From the NCBI GenBank assembly GCA_963728445.1, contig CAVSJO010000004.1, forward strand, positions 62,001 to 126,000: a DNA stretch of 64,000 bases, written 5' to 3'. Origin of the DNA: CAVSJO01 sp963728445. GTDB lineage: Bacteria > Gemmatimonadota > Gemmatimonadetes > Longimicrobiales > RSA9. The notes under the pieces are model-generated. The model was given only the letters and a program-made list of their open reading frames with translations, made no database searches and was not told where the DNA came from. Both the position numbers and the translations under genes were made by a program. Every line of letters starts with the position of its first letter. Position 1 is the first letter of the stretch. Shown here one piece after another: positions 32,702-41,759 of this stretch.

Positions 32702-33642
32702 GCGCCGGGCTCCGCGCCGGGATCGATGACGGGCAGGACACCCGGCAACACCTCGATGCGGAGGGAGCGCGCGTCCGCCGGCTCGCGCAGCTCGCCGTCC
32801 AGCTGAAAGTAGAGCGGCTCGCCCTCGGCCACCTCGATCTCCACTTCTCCTCCCGTCAGCATGGTCACGTCCCGCACCTGAGCGTGCGTCCCCCTGAGGG
32901 TCCGGGGCAGCGTCCGGGCGATGCCCACGGGCCCGAGCTTCCGGATCACGCAGACATCGAACCGGCCGTCGTCCGGCCGCGCGTCCGGGGTCAGGCGGAA
33001 CCCGCCTCCCAGACACGTGCCGTTCGACACCGCCGCCATCATGACCCGGTCCCGCACCTCCTGACCGTCCACGCGCAGCCGGACGGCGATCGCCCGGTAC
33101 TTCACGAGGGCGGCGAGGAGCGCACCGAAGTAGGCGACGACGCCCGGCAGCCGCGGAAGCCGGTCGAGCTGCCGGACCACTTCCACGTCGATGCCGAGGC
33201 CCATCGCGTTCACGAAGTGCTCCTGGCCGCCGCGCCAGGTGACGCGGCCTGCGTCGAAGCGCCGGACGCGCCCGTCCAGCACCGCCTGATACAGCACGAC
33301 GGGGTCGCCGGTGCCGGCGACGAGCTTCACGAAATCGTTGCCGGTCCCCACGGGCAGGACGCCCAGCGGAGGCGGGGTCGCTCCCGCCGCCGCGGCGTCC
33401 AGCAGACCGTTCGCGACGTCGTGGACGGTGCCGTCGCCGCCGACGGCGAGGACGGCGAGGGCGCCGGACCGGGCGGCGTCGCCTGCGAGATCCGCGCCGT
33501 GTCCACCCCGCTGCGTGAGGCTCGAGCGGAACGGCACGCCGGCCGACTCGAGGCGCGCCAGCAGCTTCGGCAGCGCACGCCGGACACGTCCGCCGCCCGC
33601 GGCGGGATTCGCGACGATGTGCAGGAGGGTCGACGAAGGCAC
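32698..33642 (-). CDS. Diacylglycerol kinase-family lipid kinase
   Basis: A 314-residue protein of the DagK/YegS group, which phosphorylates lipid alcohols with ATP. It shows the P-loop-like IVANPAAGGGRVRRALPKL, the nucleotide-binding GGDGTVHDVANGLLDA and PLGVLPVGTGNDFVKL. The C-terminal domain includes VSNGTCLGGGFRLTPDA. GTG 33642 puts the family start within six residues. Substrate may be diacylglycerol or a related lipid; bacterial members vary. A long upstream open frame is only chance extension. Confidence 0.9.
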   Translation of the reverse strand: MPSSTLLHIVANPAAGGGRVRRALPKLLARLESAGVPFRSSLTQRGGHGADLAGDAARSGALAVLAVGGDGTVHDVANGLLDAAAAGATPPPLGVLPVGTGNDFVKLVAGTGDPVVLYQAVLDGRVRRFDAGRVTWRGGQEHFVNAMGLGIDVEVVRQLDRLPRLPGVVAYFGALLAALVKYRAIAVRLRVDGQEVRDRVMMAAVSNGTCLGGGFRLTPDARPDDGRFDVCVIRKLGPVGIARTLPRTLRGTHAQVRDVTMLTGGEVEIEVAEGEPLYFQLDGELREPADARSLRIEVLPGVLPVIDPGAEPGA

Positions 33643-33686
33643 CGGAAGAGTTTGGCGGCGGGGCGCGATTCGCGAAAGGGTACCCG

Positions 33687-34913
33687 TCAGTACAGGATCC
33701 GGGAGCGGATCGTGCCGGGCACCTCGTCCAGCGCGTCGAGCATCGACGCGTCCACCTCCCGAGCGACGTCCATCACCAGATAGCCGACCCGCGGGTCGGT
33801 CATGAGGTACTGACCGAGGACGTTCACGCCCCGCTCCGCGAACAGCGCGTTCACGCGCTGAAGCACGCCGGGCGCGTTCCTGTGGAAGTGCAGGATGCGA
33901 TGCATGCCGGGGTGGCTGGGAAGCTCGACCTCCGGCACGTTCACGGCGGACGTCGTCGAGCCGTTGTTCACGAACTTCACCAGCTTCTGGGCCACCTCGA
34001 GGCCGATGGCGCCCTGCGCCTCCTCCGTCGAGCCGCCGATGTGGGGCGTGAGGAGCACGTTGTCCAGGCCCTGGAGCGGCGACCGGAAGGTCTCGTCCGC
34101 GCCTTTCGGCTCGTGTGGGAAGACGTCCACGGCCGCTCCGGCGATGTGACCGGAGCGCAGCGCGTCGGCGAGCGCCTCGACATCGACGACGTCGCCCCGG
34201 CTGTAGTTCACGAGGTGGGCCCCCTCCCGCATGCGGGCCAGCTCCGCCGCCCCGATCATGCCTCGCGTGCGTGGCGTGCCGGGTACGTGCAACGTGACGA
34301 CGTCGCTCGCCTCGAGGAGCGCCTGGAGCGAGGAGACGGGCGCCGCGTTGCCCAGCGCCAGCCTGTCCACGACGTCGTGGAAGAGAACGCGCATCCCCAG
34401 CGCCTCGGCCAGCACCGAGACCTGCGAGCCGATGTGCCCGTACCCGACGATGCCCAGCGTGCGGCCGCGCACCTCGTGGCTGCCCTCGGCGCCCTTCAGC
34501 CACCGGCCGTCGTGCGCGGCGCGATTCTTCGCGGGGACCTGCCGGAGCAGCGAGACGCAGTGCGCCACGACGAGCTCCGCCACCGAGCGCGTGTTCGAGT
34601 ACGGCGCGTTGAAGACCGGGACGCCACGCTCCGCCGCCGCATCCAGTGCGATCTGGTTCGTGCCGATGCAGAAGGCTCCGACCGCCAGCAGTCTCCGGCC
34701 GGCGGAGAGCACCTCCGGCGTGAGCTGCGTCTTCGAGCGGATCCCGAGGACGTGCACGTCCTCGATGGCGGCGGCGAGGGACGCGGCGTCCAGGGAGCCG
34801 GGACGCGTCTCGACCTGGAAGCTCTCGTCCCGGAAGCGATCCCGGGCCACGGGATGGATGCTCTCGAGGAGCAGGACGCGGATCTGGTTCTTGGGGAATG
34901 AGGTGAGGGGCAT
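33687..34913 (-). CDS. serA: D-3-phosphoglycerate dehydrogenase
   Basis: First step of serine synthesis. The 408-residue protein matches the Escherichia coli-type length: substrate domain at the ends, NAD domain with GIVGYGHIGSQVSVLAEALG and NYSRGDVVD, catalytic His in LLTPHIGGSTEEAQ, and a C-terminal ACT domain (VLGQYLMTDPRVGYLVMDV) that senses serine in homologues. The ATG at 34913 directly abuts a hexamer repeat tract, and no Shine-Dalgarno is visible, so its leader is made of repeat DNA. Confidence 0.95.
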   Translation of the reverse strand: MPLTSFPKNQIRVLLLESIHPVARDRFRDESFQVETRPGSLDAASLAAAIEDVHVLGIRSKTQLTPEVLSAGRRLLAVGAFCIGTNQIALDAAAERGVPVFNAPYSNTRSVAELVVAHCVSLLRQVPAKNRAAHDGRWLKGAEGSHEVRGRTLGIVGYGHIGSQVSVLAEALGMRVLFHDVVDRLALGNAAPVSSLQALLEASDVVTLHVPGTPRTRGMIGAAELARMREGAHLVNYSRGDVVDVEALADALRSGHIAGAAVDVFPHEPKGADETFRSPLQGLDNVLLTPHIGGSTEEAQGAIGLEVAQKLVKFVNNGSTTSAVNVPEVELPSHPGMHRILHFHRNAPGVLQRVNALFAERGVNVLGQYLMTDPRVGYLVMDVAREVDASMLDALDEVPGTIRSRILY

Positions 34914-35045
34914 TGAGGTTGAGGCTGAGGCTTAGGCTTAGGCTTAGGCTGAGGCTGAGGCTTAGGATAGGGCTGGGGCTGGGGCTGGGGCTAGGGCTGG
35001 GGCTGGGGCTTGGGCTGGGGCTGGGGCTGGGGCTGGGGCTGGGGT
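34914..35045. repeat. G-rich hexamer repeat tract between serA and the efflux operon
   Basis: About 22 units of a degenerate hexamer on the plus strand: first GAGGCT/TAGGCT units, then GGGGCT units (34974-35045). It begins right at the serA start codon. Similar tracts lie at 41330 and 56033-56205. The rest of the gap, 35046-35297, shows no gene; it should hold the promoter of the TolC operon, not located. Confidence 0.9.
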
Positions 35046-35297
35046 GTCCGCCGCTGGGCGGCGGTTGCGCAGAAGCGAATGGCGGGGCGAAACCGCGGGC
35101 GGGGGTTGTTCGTTCTGTGGTGGCGAGGTGGGACTCCCGGGAAGGCGGGGAGGGATTATCTTCCTCGTGCGTGTGGGGGCGCGTGGGTGGGGACGCGAGG
35201 GCGCTGGGGGATGCGGGGGCGTTCATCGACGATCGAGCTTCCGAGCCGACGAAGGCGCGCTGCCATCGTGACGTCGGACGGAGGACTGGAGCGATAT

Positions 35298-36896
35298 ATG
35301 GCGGGACGGGTGAGGGCGATACTCACGCCGGGCGCGGTCGCGGGGCTGGCGCTGGGCGTGGCGCTGGGGGTGGCGCTGGGTCTGCCGGAGGGGGCGGCCG
35401 GGCAGCAGGCGCCGGTCGGGCAGCAGGCGCCGAGGCCGACGACGGCTCTGGCCTCGGGCGACACGGTTGCGCTCTCGCTGGCGCAGGCCGTCGGGCTGGC
35501 GCTGGAGAAGAGCGAGGAGATCCGGCTGGCGCGGGCGCAGGTCGACGCCGCACGGGCGCAGGTCGGCAGCGCGCGCTCGGCGATGCTGCCGCAGATCAAC
35601 ACACAGGTCACGTACACGAAGACGCTGCGATCCGTCTTCCAGAACCAGGGCTTCGAGATCCCGGACTCGCTGAGGTTCGAGCCGGACTCGATGGCGTCGG
35701 TGCTGCAGCGGCTCTCGTACCTCGAGAACCACTCGGAGAACGCGGCGCTGGGCGCCCTCGGCGGGCTGTTCGGCAACCTGCCGTTCGGCAGGGAGAACAC
35801 CTGGCTCGCGGGGGCCACGTTCAACCAGCCGATCTTCGCGGGTGGACGGCTCAGCTCGGCGGTCAAGATGGCCGGCCACGGTGCCACCGCTGCGGAAGCG
35901 GGGCTCGAGGAGGCCCGGGCGAACGTGGACGCCGACGTCCGGCAGGCCTACTTCGACGCACGTCTCGCGCAGGAGAGCGCCGACATCGTCGCGAAGAGCG
36001 TCGAGCTTGCTCGACAGCATCTCGAGCACGTGCAGCTTCTGCTCGAGAACGGGCGGGCGTCGGAGCTGGACGTGCTCCGATCCCAGGTCGAGCTCGACAA
36101 CCTCGGGCCCCAGCTCGTGCAGGCCCGCAACGCCCGGGACGTCGCCGTCCTGAACCTGAAGCGGCTCGTCAACCTGCCCATGGACGCGCCGGTCCGCCTC
36201 ACGACGGGGCTCGAGCCGGCGGAGTCGGGGATGCCCGCGCCGGAGGCGGTGCACTTCCCCTCCCTCGCGGAGGCGTCGGACCGTCTGGCGCGCCGCGCGT
36301 CCCTGCGGGCGGCGGAGGAGACGGTCGGCATGCGCCGGGAGCAGGTGGACATCGCCCGGGCCGCGTTCCTGCCTTCGATCGCCCTCACGGGCACGTTCGC
36401 CCGGCAGGCGTACCCCGGACGGATCCTGCCTTCCGGCGGCGACTGGCGAGACGACTGGAACGTCGGCTTCTCCGTCCAGTGGCCCCTTTTCCAGGGCCTT
36501 CGGCGGAACGCCGAGCTGGACGCTGCGCACGCCGAGCTGGTTCGGGCGGAGCTGCAGCGAGACCAGCTGGGGGAGGCACTCCGCCTCGAGTACGAGCGCG
36601 CACTCGGCGAGCTGGAGCGGGCTCGGGCGCAGATATCGGCGGCTGCCCGCACGTCGGGCCAGGCGCAGCGGGTCTACGACCTCACGCAGCTCCGCTTCGA
36701 CCAGGGGCTGGCGACCCAGCTGGACGTGTCGGACGCGCGCCTCGCGCTCCAGCAGGCGCGCATCAACGAGGTACAGGCGTACCACGACTACTACCTCGCG
36801 GTGACGCAGGCGCGACGCGCGCTGGGCGAAGCGCCGGGCGCGGCGGGAGCGCCCGTGGACCGAGGACTCGAACGGCCGCAAGGCCGGGAGCGATAG
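35298..36896 (+). CDS. TolC-family outer membrane efflux protein
   Basis: Forms the outer-membrane exit duct of the tripartite pump. The 532 residues have a signal peptide (VAGLALGVALGVALGLPEGA), then two tandem OEP domains with the usual heptad-rich helices (VDAARAQVGSARSAMLPQIN; RREQVDIARAAFLPSIALTG) and a membrane strand repeat (LAGATFNQPIFAGGRLSSAV; GFSVQWPLFQGLRRNAELDA). ATG 35298 has GGAG six bases upstream; an in-frame GTG ten codons earlier is less likely. It is the first gene of the operon. Confidence 0.93.
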   Translation: MAGRVRAILTPGAVAGLALGVALGVALGLPEGAAGQQAPVGQQAPRPTTALASGDTVALSLAQAVGLALEKSEEIRLARAQVDAARAQVGSARSAMLPQINTQVTYTKTLRSVFQNQGFEIPDSLRFEPDSMASVLQRLSYLENHSENAALGALGGLFGNLPFGRENTWLAGATFNQPIFAGGRLSSAVKMAGHGATAAEAGLEEARANVDADVRQAYFDARLAQESADIVAKSVELARQHLEHVQLLLENGRASELDVLRSQVELDNLGPQLVQARNARDVAVLNLKRLVNLPMDAPVRLTTGLEPAESGMPAPEAVHFPSLAEASDRLARRASLRAAEETVGMRREQVDIARAAFLPSIALTGTFARQAYPGRILPSGGDWRDDWNVGFSVQWPLFQGLRRNAELDAAHAELVRAELQRDQLGEALRLEYERALGELERARAQISAAARTSGQAQRVYDLTQLRFDQGLATQLDVSDARLALQQARINEVQAYHDYYLAVTQARRALGEAPGAAGAPVDRGLERPQGRER

Positions 36897-36900
36897 ATCG

Positions 36901-38118
36901 ATGAGGAGACAGCGACCGATGGGGTCGGACGGGCGCGGTGGAGTGCGGCTCCGCCGGGCTCTTGCCGCGACGCTGGCGGGCATCGCCCTGGCGACGGCCG
37001 CCGCGGCGTGCGGCGGTGGCACGGAGGCGGCGTCGGCGGCAGAGGAGCCTCAGGCCATGGTGCTCCAGCCGGGCGACGTCGCCGTCGTACGTACCGATTC
37101 GCTGGCCGGGGGCGTCGTGCTGACGGGCTCGCTGAACCCGTACCGTGTGGTGGAGGTGCGGGCGCAGGTGCCGGGGATCGTGACACGACTCGGGGCGGAC
37201 CGGGGCGACGCCGTGCGGGAAGGGCAGACGCTCGCGGTGATCGAGGCCGAAGGCATCCGCAGCGCGGCGGCGGGGGCGCGGGCGCAGGTCGCGGCGGCGG
37301 AGTCGAACCTGGCGCTGGCCCGTCAGCGGGCCGAGTCGAGCCGGACGCTCTACGAGCAGGGTGCGCTGTCGTCCATCGACCTGCAGGCCGCCGAAGCCGC
37401 GCTGGAGGCGGCGCGGAGCCAGGTCGCGGCGGCCCGGTCCCAGCTCGCCGGCGCGACGGAGTCGGCGCGGCACGCGACGGTCGCTTCCCCGCTGTCGGGA
37501 CGGGTGAGCGAGCGCACGGTCAGCCAGGGGGAGGCGGTGAGCCCCGGGCAGACACTCATGACGGTGGTGGACGCGAGTCAGCTCGAGCTCGCCGGGCAGG
37601 TACCCGTGGGCGACGCGGCCCGCGTGCGCGCGGGGCAGGAGGTCCGCTTCGCGATCGAGTCCTATCCCGGCCGGGAGTTCCGGGGCACGGTGAGCCGCGT
37701 GGAGCCGGTCGCGGACGCGTTGACGCGACAGGTGGGCGTCTACCTGCGCATGCCGAACCCCGACGGTCTGCTGGGCGGCCTCTTCGCGTCGGGCACCGTC
37801 CGGACCGACGCGGCGGCGACGGCCCTGGTGGTGCCGGAAGGTGCGATCCGGGGCTCGGCCCAGGAGCCGTACGTGTGGCTCGTGGAGGACGGCCGGGCGA
37901 TTCGCCGCCCGGTGGTGACCGGCATCCGGGACCGGGGGCGGGGCCTGGTGCAGGTGACGTCGGGTCTGCAGGCGGGCCAGACGGTGGTTTCGGCGCCCGG
38001 CGACCTGGAGGACCGGCAGCCGGTCACGGTGGCGCCGGCGGTCGGCAGGACGAGCGCGGATTCGTCCGCGGCGCCCGTCACCGACGGCGAGCGAGGAGCG
38101 GAGGCGCGCCATGAGTGA
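36901..38118 (+). CDS. RND efflux periplasmic adaptor (membrane fusion protein)
   Basis: Joins the inner-membrane RND pump to the TolC duct. The 405-residue protein has a lipoprotein signal (LAGIALATAAAAC), then lipoyl-like (GIVTRLGADRGDAVREGQTL), hairpin (coiled coil about 120-195, rich in QRAESSRTLYEQGALSSIDL) and beta-barrel (PVGDAARVRAGQEVRFAIES) domains. It starts four bases after the TolC stop and overlaps the RND start by eight. Confidence 0.93.
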   Translation: MRRQRPMGSDGRGGVRLRRALAATLAGIALATAAAACGGGTEAASAAEEPQAMVLQPGDVAVVRTDSLAGGVVLTGSLNPYRVVEVRAQVPGIVTRLGADRGDAVREGQTLAVIEAEGIRSAAAGARAQVAAAESNLALARQRAESSRTLYEQGALSSIDLQAAEAALEAARSQVAAARSQLAGATESARHATVASPLSGRVSERTVSQGEAVSPGQTLMTVVDASQLELAGQVPVGDAARVRAGQEVRFAIESYPGREFRGTVSRVEPVADALTRQVGVYLRMPNPDGLLGGLFASGTVRTDAAATALVVPEGAIRGSAQEPYVWLVEDGRAIRRPVVTGIRDRGRGLVQVTSGLQAGQTVVSAPGDLEDRQPVTVAPAVGRTSADSSAAPVTDGERGAEARHE

Positions 38119-41100
38119 GCAGCCGAAGGTGCCGGAGGCGGGCGGAGGCCTGAGCGCCGTCGCGATCCGGCGACCGGTCTTCACGAGCATGGTGATGCTG
38201 GGACTGATCGTGCTCGGCCTGTTCAGCTTCCGACGGCTCCCCATCGACCAGTTCCCGAACGTCGACATCCCCGTCGTGGCGGTGCAGACGGTGTACCCCG
38301 GGGCGAGTCCGGAGACGGTGGAGCGGGAGGTGACGCGGCGGCTGGAGGAGGCGTTCAATCCGGTGGAGGGCGTCGACCGCATCACGTCGATGTCCCTGGA
38401 GGGGGTCTCGCAGGTCATCGTGGAGTTCGACCTGGACCGGAACGGCGACCAGGCGGCGCAGGACATCCGCTCCAAGATCGACCTCATCCGGAGGGACCTG
38501 CCGGACGACATCGATCCGCCGACGGTGCAGAAGTTCGACCCGTCGCAGCAGCCGATCATCTCGCTGGCGCTGTCGTCGCCGGGCGTGGCAGTGCCGGAGC
38601 TGACGCGGCTGGCGGACGAGGTCGTGCGGCGTCGCCTCGAGTCGGTCTCGGGCGTGGGGAACGTCCAGATCGCGGGCGGCCTGCTGCGGGAGGTGCGGAT
38701 CTACCTGGACCCGAAGCGCATGAACGCGCTGGGCGTGTCGGTGCCGCAGGTCATGGCCGCGCTGCAGCGGCAGAACCTGGAGGTGCCGGCGGGCCGGGTA
38801 CAGCGCGGAAGCGCCGAGCAGCTCGTGCGGGTGACGGGCCGGATCACGGACCCGGAGCAGTTCGCCGACATCATCGTCGACACGCGCAGGGGGCAGGCGG
38901 TCCGACTGGGCGACGTCGCCCAAATCCGGGACGCGACGGAGGAGGAGCGCTCACTCGCCCTCGTGAACGGGCAGCGCGCGGTGTCGCTGGACATCCAGAA
39001 GGTGTCCGGCGCGAACACGGTCGCGGTGGCGGACGGCGTCAAGGCGGAGGTGGCGCAGCTCGCGTCCGTGCTGCCGAAGGACGTGCAGCTCGGCGTCGTG
39101 CGGGACAACTCGGAGATGATCCGGACGTCGGTGGAGGACGTGGTCCACGAGCTCGTGCTCGGCGCCATCCTGACCGTGCTCGTGGTCATGATCTTCCTGA
39201 ACGACTGGAAGGCGACGGCGATCACGTCGATGGCGCTGCCCGTGTCCGTGATCTCCTCGTTCGTGCTCATGAAGGCGCTCGGCTTCACGCTGAACGTGCT
39301 CACGCTCATGGGGCTGTCGCTGTCCATCGGCATCCTCATCGATGACGCCATCGTCGTCATCGAGAACATCGTGCGGCACCGGGAGCACGGAGAGGACCAC
39401 TTCACGGCGGCCCGAGCGGGCACGCGCGAGATCTTCCTGGCGGTGATGGCCACGACGTTCTCCATCGTCGCCGTCTTCGTGCCGGTGGCGTTCATGGGCG
39501 GCATCATCGGCCGGTTCTTCTATCAGTTCGGGATGACGGTGGCGTGGGCGGTCCTCGTCTCGTTGTTCGTGTCGTTCACGCTCACGCCCATGCTGGCGGC
39601 GCACTGGGGCGTCGACCCCCACGGGTCGGCGGAATCGCGCAACCCAGTGTCGCGCCTGATCCGGGGCTTCAACCGGTGGTTCGACGCGCAGGCCGATCGC
39701 TACCGTGGCGTGGTCGACTGGGCGCTGCGACACCGGAAGTCGACGCTGGGCGTGGCCGCGGTGGCGTTCGTCGGCGCCTTCATGCTCTTCCCGCTGATCG
39801 GCGGCGGGTTCATGCCGGAGTCCGACCAGTCCGCGTTCCAGGTCACGTTCGAGACGCCGGAGGGCTCGTCCCTCGAGTACACGCGGACGCGGGCGGAGGC
39901 GGTGGTGAAGACGCTGGCGGCCATGCAGGGCGTGGACTACACGTACACCACGGTCGGCGCGGGCGCGACGGGCACCGTGACGAAGGGACAGACGTACGTG
40001 CGGCTGGTGGACCCGGACCGCCGCGACCTCTCGCAGACCGCGCTGATGGTCCGGGCGCGAGAGGCGCTGAAGCCGATCTACGGCGCCCGCATCTCCGTCC
40101 TGGCGGACGACGGCGGGGGCCCGTCCCAGGGCAAGCCGCTGCAGGTGAACCTGCGGGGCCCCGACGTCGCGACGCTCCAGTCGCTGAGCGGCCGGGTGGC
40201 GGCGGCCGTCGAGAAGATACCCGGCATCGTGGACGTGGAGACGTCGCTCGGCGAGCCGAGACCGGAGTACCGCGTGGACGTGAACCGGGACGTCGCCAAC
40301 GACCTGGGCCTCGACGTGGGCATGATATCGAGCACGATCCGTCCCCTCCTGGCGGGCCAGACCGCCACGACCTGGCAGGATCCGTCGGGGGAGGAGCGGG
40401 ACGTGGTGGTGCAGCTCGCGCCGTCCGAACGGACGAGCGTCGAGGACGTGGCATCCCTGCCCGTCTTCGTGCCGAAGGACGCGCCGGAGGGCCAGGCGCC
40501 GCCCACCGTGGCGCTGGGCCAGATCGCGCGCATCGAGCGAGGCTTCGCGCCGGCGGAGATCGACCGGAGCGACCTCGAGCGTGTCGCCACGGTGGGCGCC
40601 AGCACGCTGCCGGAGCTCTCGGTGGCCGAGGCCTCGTCGGCGATCCGGAGCGCCCTCGAGGACATCGACATGCCCGCGGGCTATACCGTCCGCCTGGGCG
40701 GCGAGACGGAGCAGCTCGAGAAGACCGTAGGCTACGTCCTCGAGACCCTGCTCCTCGCCATCATCATGATCTTCCTGATCCTGGCGTCCCAGTTCGAGTC
40801 CGTGCTGCAGCCGTTCGCCATCATGCTGTCCCTGCCGCTCTCGCTGGTGGGCGTGCTGCTGGCGCTGCTGCTCACCAACGACACGATGAACATGATGTCC
40901 ATGATCGGCGTGATCATGCTCATGGGCCTGGTCACGAAGAACGCCATTCTGCTCATCGACAACGCGAACGAGAAGCGCGCGGCCGGCCTGGACCGGCACT
41001 ACGCCCTCGTGGAGGCCGGCCGCGTGCGGCTGCGCCCCATCATGATGACGACGGCGGCCATGATCTTCGGCATGCTGCCCATCGCGCTGGCCATGGGCCA

Positions 41101-41332
41101 GGGCGGCGGCTTCCGCGCGCCGATGGCCCGGGCGGTCATCGGAGGCCTGCTCACGTCGACGATGCTGACCCTGATCGTCGTGCCCGTGGCCTACTCCTAC
41201 TTCGACGACTTCGGCGGCTGGCTGCGGCGCCGGGTACGGGGGGCGGAAGCGTCCCCGGAACCGGAGCTCACTGCGCCGCCGCGTTCGGAGGGCGCCATCC
41301 GGCCCGAGCCGGTGTTCCGGGTGGAGGGCTAG
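38111..41332 (+). CDS. RND efflux transporter permease, AcrB family
   Basis: Proton-driven inner-membrane pump. The 1,073 residues have the full AcrB layout: 12 membrane helices in two halves, each with a periplasmic porter domain. Motifs include IRRPVFTSMVMLGLIVLGLF, the proton-relay helix with GLSLSIGILIDDAIVVIENI (Asp-Asp) in the first half, and MIGVIMLMGLVTKNAILLID in the second. Length is normal for the hydrophobe/amphiphile group. Its substrate range is unknown. The TAG stop codon lies within a hexamer repeat (GGGCTAGGG) that fills the gap to the next gene. Confidence 0.95.
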   Translation: MSEQPKVPEAGGGLSAVAIRRPVFTSMVMLGLIVLGLFSFRRLPIDQFPNVDIPVVAVQTVYPGASPETVEREVTRRLEEAFNPVEGVDRITSMSLEGVSQVIVEFDLDRNGDQAAQDIRSKIDLIRRDLPDDIDPPTVQKFDPSQQPIISLALSSPGVAVPELTRLADEVVRRRLESVSGVGNVQIAGGLLREVRIYLDPKRMNALGVSVPQVMAALQRQNLEVPAGRVQRGSAEQLVRVTGRITDPEQFADIIVDTRRGQAVRLGDVAQIRDATEEERSLALVNGQRAVSLDIQKVSGANTVAVADGVKAEVAQLASVLPKDVQLGVVRDNSEMIRTSVEDVVHELVLGAILTVLVVMIFLNDWKATAITSMALPVSVISSFVLMKALGFTLNVLTLMGLSLSIGILIDDAIVVIENIVRHREHGEDHFTAARAGTREIFLAVMATTFSIVAVFVPVAFMGGIIGRFFYQFGMTVAWAVLVSLFVSFTLTPMLAAHWGVDPHGSAESRNPVSRLIRGFNRWFDAQADRYRGVVDWALRHRKSTLGVAAVAFVGAFMLFPLIGGGFMPESDQSAFQVTFETPEGSSLEYTRTRAEAVVKTLAAMQGVDYTYTTVGAGATGTVTKGQTYVRLVDPDRRDLSQTALMVRAREALKPIYGARISVLADDGGGPSQGKPLQVNLRGPDVATLQSLSGRVAAAVEKIPGIVDVETSLGEPRPEYRVDVNRDVANDLGLDVGMISSTIRPLLAGQTATTWQDPSGEERDVVVQLAPSERTSVEDVASLPVFVPKDAPEGQAPPTVALGQIARIERGFAPAEIDRSDLERVATVGASTLPELSVAEASSAIRSALEDIDMPAGYTVRLGGETEQLEKTVGYVLETLLLAIIMIFLILASQFESVLQPFAIMLSLPLSLVGVLLALLLTNDTMNMMSMIGVIMLMGLVTKNAILLIDNANEKRAAGLDRHYALVEAGRVRLRPIMMTTAAMIFGMLPIALAMGQGGGFRAPMARAVIGGLLTSTMLTLIVVPVAYSYFDDFGGWLRRRVRGAEASPEPELTAPPRSEGAIRPEPVFRVEG

Positions 41333-41368
41333 GGGTAGGGCTAGGGCTGGGGTTGGGGCTGGGGCTCA
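41330..41368. repeat. Hexamer repeat filling the gap between two convergent stop codons
   Basis: TAGGGG, TAGGGC, TAGGGC, TGGGGT, TGGGGC, TGGGGC, TCAGGA: about seven hexamers related to the tract at 34914. The tract provides the stop codon of the RND gene (TAG, 41330-41332) and of the convergent NTF2-like gene (TGA, 41368-41366 on the minus strand). The two genes share no other spacer. Confidence 0.9.
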
Positions 41369-41713
41369 GGACGGAGGGGCGTGCTGGTGGAAGGCCAGCT
41401 TCCAGCCGCCGTCGCGGCGGGTGTAGGCGCTGACGATGCGGGCGCGGTACTGAGCGTCGGCCCCGGGGCGCTGCGCCTCGGCGGTGTACGTGAGGACGGC
41501 GGCGTCGCCCGCGAGCTCGACGAGGCGGGGGTCGGTCACCTGGACGCTGCTCCAGCGGGGTCCCTGGCCGAGTCCGGCGATCGCGGCCGCCCGGTCGAGG
41601 ACGCCCATTCCGGGAAAGACCATCAGGCAGTCGGAGGCGAGGTGCTCCTCGTAGAATTCGCCGCCTGCCGTCCAGAAGGCCCTCTCCAGCTCCAGCAGCC
41701 TGTCGAGCTCCAT
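41366..41713 (-). CDS. NTF2-like (DUF4440/SnoaL-type) protein
   Basis: A 115-residue small alpha+beta protein: MELDRLLELERAFWTAGGEF is the usual DUF4440/NTF2-like opening helix pair, and the C-terminal strand RDGGWKLAFHQHAPPS is the usual ending. Such proteins are often enzymes or ligand binders of unknown substrate. The ATG has a GGGAG ribosome site. It follows xerD. Function is not known. Confidence 0.85.
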   Translation of the reverse strand: MELDRLLELERAFWTAGGEFYEEHLASDCLMVFPGMGVLDRAAAIAGLGQGPRWSSVQVTDPRLVELAGDAAVLTYTAEAQRPGADAQYRARIVSAYTRRDGGWKLAFHQHAPPS

Positions 41714-41759
41714 CGTCTCCCTTTCGCCTGGGTCCGTTCGTCCGTTCGTCCCGAGGGGC

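Noticed and set aside
34913..36904. Plus-strand frame starting with repeated Arg-Leu and Gly-Leu dipeptides
   Set aside because: It reads through the hexamer repeat and then runs out of phase with the TolC gene; no ribosome site or conserved domain.
38951..40999. Long minus-strand frame opposite the RND permease
   Set aside because: Antisense shadow in a high-GC coding region; histidine and arginine-rich with no domain.
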